From assembly GCA_029237825.1 (NCBI GenBank), contig JAQZBQ010000016.1:1-64000 (forward strand): 64,000 bases of DNA. The letters are read 5' to 3'. Shown one piece after another: positions 58,112 to 64,000 of the stretch. Each line of letters starts with the position of its first letter. The first letter of the stretch is position 1. Source of the DNA: Bacteroidota bacterium. Lineage in GTDB: Bacteria > Bacteroidota > Bacteroidia > B-17B0 > Aurantibacillaceae. A program made the position numbers and the translations under genes. The notes beneath the pieces are model-generated. The model did no database searches and was not told where the DNA came from. It saw nothing but the letters and a program-made list of their open reading frames with translations.

Positions 58112-58924
58112 ATGCGAACAAAAAGAGTTGTTAGGCCAAAAGGAATATTAATGCCGATCGGAGGAGGGGAAGACAGTCAGCTTATTCTAGAACGAATTAT
58201 TAAAGAAACAGGGAAAAAGCGCCCTAAGATATGTTATGTAACCGTAGCCACTACATCTCCAAGGGAAGCCGCTCAAAAGCATAAAAAATTTTTCAGGGAC
58301 ATGGGGATGAAAAACGTTACCATCATCCATTTTGATACCCGTAAAGAAGCAGATCTCCCCTCTAATTTATTAAAAATTAAAGAATGTAATGCAGTGTTTC
58401 TTGGCGGCGGTGATCAATTACGGCTGAGCAGCCTTATTGGTGGAACAAAATTTATTTCCCTTCTTAGAAAGCGTTACCTGAATGAACCTAAATTTGTAAT
58501 TTGTGGCAACAGTGCCGGTGCAGCCGCTATGTCGGATACAATGATCATATCCGGTAGTAGCCAGGACGCATTAATCAAAGGAGAACTGGAGCTTACAAAC
58601 GGCTTAAATTTAATTAATAATGTGTTCATCGACACGCATTTCACCCAGCGGGGACGGTTCGGCAGGCTTATCCAAACCTTAACCTATAATCCGGGAGTAC
58701 TTGGACTGGGTTTAAGTTTGGATACTGGTGTTGTTATATATGGTGGTGATGAACTTGAAGTTGTTGGAACGGGTTTAGTTGTGATAGCAGATGGAACCGA
58801 GATCATTTACACAGATCTAACTGAAATTGATAACGGATACCCGATAACTGTAGAAGGCGTAAAGATGCACGTTCTAGGGCCAGGAAAGCGCTTTTCCATC
58901 AGCGAACGCAAGTTGTTGTTTTAG
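58112..58924 (+). CDS. Cyanophycinase-like S51 peptidase
   Basis: This 270-residue soluble protein has the S51 pattern: MPIGGGED near the start, FLGGGDQLRL, and the nucleophile elbow GNSAGAAAMS with Ser134. THFTQRGRFGRLIQ follows with the catalytic His, and the end has VEGVKMHVLGPGKRF. Cyanophycinase cuts the Asp-Arg storage polymer cyanophycin to dipeptides. No cyanophycin synthetase or isoaspartyl dipeptidase gene lies in the window. No signal peptide is visible, so the cytoplasmic type is favoured. Breakdown of imported dipeptides or a different isopeptide is possible. Confidence 0.88.
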   Translation: MRTKRVVRPKGILMPIGGGEDSQLILERIIKETGKKRPKICYVTVATTSPREAAQKHKKFFRDMGMKNVTIIHFDTRKEADLPSNLLKIKECNAVFLGGGDQLRLSSLIGGTKFISLLRKRYLNEPKFVICGNSAGAAAMSDTMIISGSSQDALIKGELELTNGLNLINNVFIDTHFTQRGRFGRLIQTLTYNPGVLGLGLSLDTGVVIYGGDELEVVGTGLVVIADGTEIIYTDLTEIDNGYPITVEGVKMHVLGPGKRFSISERKLLF

Positions 58925-58958
58925 GAACTAATTGTACTTATAATATAACGCTCAATAA

Positions 58959-60347
58959 CTATTTAAGGCGTGCAATCAATTGATCGTGATTAAGCTCTTC
59001 CTGTGTCCCTGCTGACATATCTTTAAGCATCACAGTATTTTTTTCCATTTCGTTACTGCCAATAACTCCCACAAAAGGTATTTGCTTTTTATCAGCATAC
59101 TCAAATTGCTTTCCAATTTTCTTTACAACGTCGGGATAAACCTCCGCGTTAATTCCTGCGGTTCTCAGTTTTGACGCAAGGGTAAGGCAGTGCATTAATT
59201 CCGCTTTTCCAAAGTTTGCCAGTAACACTTTGGTAGTGGAGGATTTATTTATGGATTCAGGAAATAACTCCAGTTCTTCCATCACATCATAAATGCGGTC
59301 AATACCGAACGAAATTCCTACTCCCGATAATCCTTTTAATCCGAAAATGCCCGTAAGGTCATCATAACGCCCGCCACCGAGAATACTTGGAGTAAAGGTT
59401 CCGGCGTTAGCTTTGGCTTCAAAAATCGTCCCTGTGTAATAATTCAACCCGCGCGCTAAGGTGATATCCATTTCAATAGTTGCATGCTTAATAGCAATGG
59501 TTCTCAGGTGATCCAGTAAAAAATAAATTTCTTCAATTCCCTTTTTTCCGATTTCGCTGTGTGATAAAAATTGTGTCAATACTTTTAATTTCTCTTCGTT
59601 GGAGCCCGAAAGATCAATCAGTGGTTTTAATTTCTCAATGGATTCTGGCGAAATACCCTTTTCGGCTAATTCTTTAATCACGCCATCTTTCCCAATTTTA
59701 TCCAACTTATCTATGGCCACTGTAATATCAATGATCTTATCACTGGAATTAAGAATTTCAGCTATGCCACTTAATATTTTCCGGTTATTAAATTTTATCA
59801 GAACAGGAATGTTTAACTCGTGAAAGGTTTTATCCATCATGGACAAAAGCTCCAATTCATTTACGAGGGAATCCGACCCGATGACATCAGCATCGCATTG
59901 GTAAAATTCCCGGTAACGGCCCTTCTGAGGTTTGTCGGCACGCCAAACGGGTTGAATTTGGTAACGTTTAAAAGGATAGGCGAGTTTGTTATGATTCATC
60001 ACCACGTAACGCGCGAACGGGACGGTTAAATCGTAACGTAACGCTTTTTCAGTGAGCAATTCAGTGTTATAGGGCCTCTGAATGGATGCGTCAAATTCTT
60101 GTCTTAATTCTTCTTTTTTATCCTCTTTACTTTCGTGAATGCGGGAGTTTAAAATTTTAAAAATCAACTGATCACCTTCTTCCCCGTACTTTCCCGTTAA
60201 TGTAGAAATGTTTTCCATACTTGGGGTTTCAATGGGAGCAAACCCAAACAACCGGAAATTGGCTTTTACAATATCAAAAATGTATTGACGTTTCTGCATT
60301 TCCGCAGGACCAAAATCACGCGTACCTCTAGGAATGGATGGTTTCAT
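58959..60347 (-). CDS. hisS: Histidyl-tRNA synthetase
   Basis: HisS charges tRNA-His. The 462 residues show class II motifs: PRGTRDFGP at the N-terminus (motif 1 area), the motif 2 loop RYREFYQCDADVIG, and the histidine A/B sequences LARGLNYYTGTIFE and GGGRYDDL. Motif 3 is GVGISFGIDRIYDV. The C-terminal anticodon-binding domain follows (VLLANFGKAELMHCLTLA). It is longer than the usual 420 residues because of an insertion of charged helices between motif 2 and the histidine motifs (about 180-280). It is apparently transcribed alone. Confidence 0.97.
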   Translation of the reverse strand: MKPSIPRGTRDFGPAEMQKRQYIFDIVKANFRLFGFAPIETPSMENISTLTGKYGEEGDQLIFKILNSRIHESKEDKKEELRQEFDASIQRPYNTELLTEKALRYDLTVPFARYVVMNHNKLAYPFKRYQIQPVWRADKPQKGRYREFYQCDADVIGSDSLVNELELLSMMDKTFHELNIPVLIKFNNRKILSGIAEILNSSDKIIDITVAIDKLDKIGKDGVIKELAEKGISPESIEKLKPLIDLSGSNEEKLKVLTQFLSHSEIGKKGIEEIYFLLDHLRTIAIKHATIEMDITLARGLNYYTGTIFEAKANAGTFTPSILGGGRYDDLTGIFGLKGLSGVGISFGIDRIYDVMEELELFPESINKSSTTKVLLANFGKAELMHCLTLASKLRTAGINAEVYPDVVKKIGKQFEYADKKQIPFVGVIGSNEMEKNTVMLKDMSAGTQEELNHDQLIARLK

Positions 60348-60608
60348 AAGTTTTGAATAAAGTGTAAAAATATCAATAAAAGCCGTCCGGACAAAATCAC
60401 GTTGTGCCCAGTGGACTTTAAACCCATAGCTTTAAGTGCGGGAAAAACTTCTACCGAGAGAAAAGGTATTAAGACGATAATTAATTGAAAAGGGATAGTA
60501 GTAAATTTCGTATAGGGCAAGTCAGATTAATGAACGCTCAAATCTGGTCCGGAAAGCGCGAAGCGACCGAAAATAAAAAGCAATATAAACTGAGAAATAG
60601 AATGGAGA
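60348..60608. other. Gene-free stretch upstream of hisS
   Basis: These 261 bases hold the presumed hisS promoter region and the downstream side of the TlpA-like gene. No tRNA, hairpin terminator or plausible gene was seen. Short runs such as AAAGCGCGAAGCGACCG do not match the palindromic elements convincingly. Confidence 0.5.
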
Positions 60609-61121
60609 TTAATGATCGATTTTCTCGCCTTTGGCCACTTTTCTTACATTTTCGAATAAGACTTTTTCATCACCTTCTGCGTAAGAATTATGACTCCATA
60701 CAATTTTTCCATTCCCGTCGACTAGAAATGTGTGTGGTACGTTGTTCACTTGCATTGCATTTTTAAATTGCTGCGCATCGTCAATATACACTTCAAATTC
60801 CCACCCTTTTGATTTAATGTCTGTAAGCACTTTGGCCGCGCTTCTTGCATCATCAATGGAAACGGCCACTACCTTCACTCCGGTTTTCGCTTTCAGTTCT
60901 GCATAGCCAGCCTGAATAGCATCTAGTTCTTTTTTGCAAGGCTTACACCAGGTGGCCCAAAAACTAATGACCATAGGTTTTCCCTTATTGTGCCATGTAT
61001 TCGTTTTTACAGTTTTTCCATCAAGGCTTTTCACTTCAGTATCTGGAACCTGCATTCCTTCCGATTTTTGAAATGCGGAAAGGAAAATTGTAAGTATAAA
61101 AAAGAACAGGATGTTTTTCAT
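60609..61121 (-). CDS. TlpA-like periplasmic thioredoxin-fold protein
   Basis: This 170-residue protein has a signal peptide (MKNILFFFILTIFLSAFQKS). The thioredoxin active site is WATWCKPCKKE, with Cys59 and Cys62. A TlpA/ResA-type fold follows, with VVAVSIDDARSA and the cis-Pro loop NNVPHTFLVDGNGKIVW. Such proteins reduce disulfides in the periplasm, including in cytochrome c maturation. No cyt c gene is adjacent. The C-terminal part is short but complete. Confidence 0.92.
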   Translation of the reverse strand: MKNILFFFILTIFLSAFQKSEGMQVPDTEVKSLDGKTVKTNTWHNKGKPMVISFWATWCKPCKKELDAIQAGYAELKAKTGVKVVAVSIDDARSAAKVLTDIKSKGWEFEVYIDDAQQFKNAMQVNNVPHTFLVDGNGKIVWSHNSYAEGDEKVLFENVRKVAKGEKIDH

Positions 61122-61209
61122 AGCGTATTTTCTAACAAATATAACGGGTTTACAGTTTTATCTCAAGCTCCTCGTACCGTTCACGACTTAATTAATGTTA
61201 ATCTGACTG

Positions 61210-63261
61210 TTATACCCGGCCATTATATTTCCTCAGAAACCATTCAACTGATAAAAATGCAAGGATGATAAAAAATATCCATTTTAAATTTACGAGATCT
61301 GTCAATTGTCTATGAGAATAGGTGATTGACTTAAAAGAGTCATTCGATAGAATTTCTTGTTGTAAACGGGTTAGTTCATTTTTGTAAAACAGTTTTCCCC
61401 CACTTTGACTTGCAAGTTGATAGAGCAAGTGATGGTTAGCAACTGTATTCACACGTTCGGAAACAATCTCTTTCACCGTTATCGTTCCTTTTTTAGTGTA
61501 GAGTTGATCTCCATACTTTACCTGAGCTTCAAAACTGTATTCACCCGGCGGAAACTGACCAGCAGACAATGAATACAAAGTTTGCTTTTTGCTGAATGTG
61601 TAATTAAAGGTTTTGTTTTTAGAATCCCTGATGACAAGAGTCACGTCTGGTTCGGTGACCAGTTCATAACTCTGGTTGTACACTTCTGCCGTAAAATCCA
61701 GGGATTCGTTTTCGTTTATTATTTTTTTTGAAAACACCCTGAAAAAGCTTTTGTCAGCCTTTACGGATAAATATTGAACCGTTTTGCTTATGAGTTCATT
61801 GAACAGGTTGTGATTATTATGATCCTGGTAATCCCGCATTCGCCACCGCCATAAACCATCTCCTGAAAATATTCCTGTTTTAATACCATTGATCTCTGAA
61901 AAGGCCCATAATGGGTCTTCGGTTTCAACCATACCAACTTTTTGTGAAATGAGTGTTTGAGTACCCATTTGCTGGGTATTGGTTTTAAACGGCGTTATCA
62001 CAGCAGGAAAATCTTTGATGAAGTTTTTCAGTTCTTCGCTTATAGTAAAAAGTGAAAATTCCTTTTGATACACTCCTTCCACTTCATTGGATTTTGAATT
62101 AAAAATACCCTTGGATGAACCTGCATTTAAAGGGCTTCCTCCAATATAAAAAACAGACTGGTTATTGGCTTTTAATTCATTACTGATGCGTTGAGGCAAA
62201 CTATTCCCCTGATGTATTATGACCAGTGAATAAGGTTTTAAAGGTTTTGTAAATTCCGAAAGTGCAGCAACTTCAACTTCATAGGTTTGAGCAGATGAAA
62301 TACTTTGTTCCAACGCAGCTATGTCGGGATGCGGGGCGTTCGCTAGTATTAATATTTTTTCACGGTTATCAATTACGTCAATTACAAAAGATTGGGTATT
62401 ATTCTGTTTATTTTTGTCTTCACTTAATTGTGAAACAGAAACCGTGTATTTTTGCACGCCTGCATCGCTGGCATCAAGCAAAAAGTTCAAGGTTTTATTA
62501 AAAGAATTTGAGTTTATCGTAACCGTCTCAGATTTGAGGATTTTCCCTTTGTGGCTTAATGAAACTTGAACTTCTTTTCCTTTCAAATCAATCGCATTTA
62601 CATTGACCTCAGCGGGGAATACATTTCCTAAATAAGCGACCTGGTTATGATTTATCGATTGAATCCAGATATCTTTTAACGGAGCTGTGTCACCCAGGGC
62701 AATGGTGAAAATTGGTGCGTTTAATTTGTCGGTGCTATATAACGGGTTTGCGCCTTTATTGTAAATGCCGTCGGTTGAAAGAATGATGGCTCCAATATTT
62801 TTATTGGCATAATTATTCTCAATATCAGAAAATAACTTTGCAATGTCTGTTTCTTTACCAGTATAATTAAAGGAGTTAGATGGTTTTGGTTCTGAATCAA
62901 ACTGGTAGGTTCGGACTTCATATTTTTCTTTAATCGCATCTATTAAAGCGGCAAGTTCTTGATTGTAAGTTGAGCGGATATACAAGGAGTCTTTTCCTGA
63001 AACAATGGACGTGGAATTGTCCTGTGCTAAAATAATAACTGGTTTTTCGGTTTCGTTAACCAGCCTTTTTATGAAAATATCTAATAGCAATAACGCAATT
63101 AAACTAACCGATACAAGACGGAGAACGAATAACCCGTATACCAGGTATGCCGTTCGTTCAGCATTTTGTTTGTCTCTATAATATAATAGGCCCGAAAAAA
63201 CAAACCCTGCTACCAGACATAACAGGGTGTAATACCAGGGAAAATTAGAGATGAATTGCAT
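61210..63261 (-). CDS. Membrane vWA-like protein (Bat/batA-related architecture)
   Basis: This 683-residue protein has two N-terminal membrane helices (FPWYYTLLCLVAGFVFSGLLYY and LVYGLFVLRLVSVSLIALLLLDIF). A vWA-like domain follows, with AQDNSTSI (a D-x-S-x-S metal site) and GAIILSTDGIYNKG. A beta-sandwich region and a periplasmic body of about 400 residues come next. One C-terminal membrane helix (WIFFIILAFLSVEWFLR) ends the protein. The order resembles Bacteroidota Bat-type or alpha-2-macroglobulin-like envelope proteins without a MoxR partner here. The function is unknown. It is distinct from the other vWA protein at 18036-19418. Confidence 0.82.
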   Translation of the reverse strand: MQFISNFPWYYTLLCLVAGFVFSGLLYYRDKQNAERTAYLVYGLFVLRLVSVSLIALLLLDIFIKRLVNETEKPVIILAQDNSTSIVSGKDSLYIRSTYNQELAALIDAIKEKYEVRTYQFDSEPKPSNSFNYTGKETDIAKLFSDIENNYANKNIGAIILSTDGIYNKGANPLYSTDKLNAPIFTIALGDTAPLKDIWIQSINHNQVAYLGNVFPAEVNVNAIDLKGKEVQVSLSHKGKILKSETVTINSNSFNKTLNFLLDASDAGVQKYTVSVSQLSEDKNKQNNTQSFVIDVIDNREKILILANAPHPDIAALEQSISSAQTYEVEVAALSEFTKPLKPYSLVIIHQGNSLPQRISNELKANNQSVFYIGGSPLNAGSSKGIFNSKSNEVEGVYQKEFSLFTISEELKNFIKDFPAVITPFKTNTQQMGTQTLISQKVGMVETEDPLWAFSEINGIKTGIFSGDGLWRWRMRDYQDHNNHNLFNELISKTVQYLSVKADKSFFRVFSKKIINENESLDFTAEVYNQSYELVTEPDVTLVIRDSKNKTFNYTFSKKQTLYSLSAGQFPPGEYSFEAQVKYGDQLYTKKGTITVKEIVSERVNTVANHHLLYQLASQSGGKLFYKNELTRLQQEILSNDSFKSITYSHRQLTDLVNLKWIFFIILAFLSVEWFLRKYNGRV

Positions 63262-63318
63262 TTAATTCAAAAATTTAAGAATAAATTGTCAGACAAAACG
63301 TGTACGGGCTCAATTCTA

Positions 63319-64000
63319 TTAAGTTAGCATTCCACCGCATACGTTAATGCATTGCCCGGTAATATAAGAACTCATATCACTGGCTAAAAATAGCGTAAGA
63401 TTAGCTACATCTTCGGATGTACCCCCACGTTTTAATGGTATAGAATCCCGCCATCCCTGAACAACTTTTTCATCGAGCGCACCCGTCATTTCAGTTTCTA
63501 TAAATCCCGGTGCAATGGCATTACTTCGAATGTTCCTGGAGCCTAATTCTAAAGCAACAGATTTTGTGAATCCGATAATTCCGGCTTTAGAAGCCGAGTA
63601 ATTTGCCTGTCCGGCGTTTCCTTTTACCCCCACAACTGAACTCATATTGATAATGGATCCTGAACGGGCTTTCAACATGGGTTTTTGAACAGCTTTGGTT
63701 AAATTAAAAACGGATTTCAGGTTGGCATTTATTACCTCATCCCATTGCTGTTCGCTCATACGCATAAGGAGGGTATCCCGGGTAATTCCGGCATTATTCA
63801 CTAATACATCAACGGTTCCAAATTCTGCCACCACATCGGTTACAAGTTGGTCCGCCGCTTTAAAATCGGCGGCATCACTTTGATAGCCTTTCGCTTTAAT
63901 GCCATACCCGGCAAGTTCAGATTCAAATGCTTTTGCCTTTTCAACTGAGCTAAGGTAAGTAAACGCAATGTTACAACCTTGTTCTGCAAATTTCAACGCA
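63319..64000 (-). CDS. fabG: 3-oxoacyl-ACP reductase FabG (N-terminus cut by the window edge)
   Basis: FabG reduces 3-oxoacyl-ACP with NADPH in fatty acid elongation. The short-chain dehydrogenase core is visible: VLVNNAGITRDTLL, the serine site in INMSSVVGVKGNAG, the catalytic NYSASKAG (Tyr-x3-Lys), and the end SSYITGQCINVCGGML. The frame continues off the window end (ALKFAEQG), so the N-terminal GxxxGxG cofactor loop is outside. It ends in TAA. Orientation and residues make FabG likely, though other short-chain dehydrogenases share these motifs. Confidence 0.9.
   Translation of the reverse strand, partial: ALKFAEQGCNIAFTYLSSVEKAKAFESELAGYGIKAKGYQSDAADFKAADQLVTDVVAEFGTVDVLVNNAGITRDTLLMRMSEQQWDEVINANLKSVFNLTKAVQKPMLKARSGSIINMSSVVGVKGNAGQANYSASKAGIIGFTKSVALELGSRNIRSNAIAPGFIETEMTGALDEKVVQGWRDSIPLKRGGTSEDVANLTLFLASDMSSYITGQCINVCGGMLT

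Noticed and set aside
60485-60766. 93-residue plus-strand frame upstream of and inside the TlpA-like gene
   Set aside because: Its end overlaps the conserved thioredoxin coding on the other strand and it has no family resemblance.

Overview
The window is a chromosomal stretch of a Gram-negative member of the Bacteroidota. Evidence seen directly: three secreted proteins end in type IX secretion (T9SS) sorting domains; promoters match TTG-N19-TAnnTTTG; atpD and atpC form their own pair; RlmH, HU, ClpS, a TonB-type outer-membrane barrel and Kdo transferase (hence LPS) are present. I cannot name a genus. No phage, transposase, CRISPR array or rRNA was seen, and gene content is mostly core housekeeping.

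Layout. 1-13.7 kb: tRNA-Gly (cut by the left edge), mutS, a Gre-like small protein, a T9SS adhesin-like protein, a large outer-membrane barrel, pyrG, a DinB-like protein and a fused two-domain 2-oxoacid dehydrogenase E1. 13.8-20.3 kb: a GH16 glucanase overlapped by a 37-residue Cys-tailed membrane peptide, nadC, DUF4783, rlmH, and a split transketolase with a von Willebrand A gene between its halves. 20.5-31.5 kb: ychF, TIGR00266, topoisomerase IV parE-parC, waaA, an SLC13 transporter, fmt and hup. 31.6-42.1 kb: a DUF58 protein and a minus-strand run of a 2379-residue TPR/PD40/coiled-coil/triple-SPOR protein, clpS, an M48 lipoprotein protease and a GAF histidine kinase. 42.2-54.4 kb: a T9SS protein, mqnE with a glycosyltransferase, a TPR-SpoIIE phosphatase, a small cold-shock-like protein, an ABC-F ATPase, an SPFH protein, an orphan ABC ATPase, a secreted alpha/beta hydrolase and a coiled-coil lipoprotein. 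54.5-64 kb: a damaged prfB, an ArsC/Spx-like protein, atpD-atpC, a cyanophycinase-like protein, hisS, a TlpA-like thioredoxin, a membrane vWA protein and the start of fabG (cut by the right edge).

Most notable: (1) prfB has a normal programmed +1 frameshift site but lacks about 57 codons and is out of frame, while only two of the roughly 45 complete genes end in TGA; (2) a palindromic intergenic element is present as two full copies of about 230 bp and one solo arm; (3) the 2379-residue envelope protein has two nested internal duplications and three SPOR domains where related PorE-like proteins carry an OmpA domain; (4) a perfect terminator-like hairpin lies inside the coding end of the Gre-like gene. 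No wholly new defence or mobile system was recognised.
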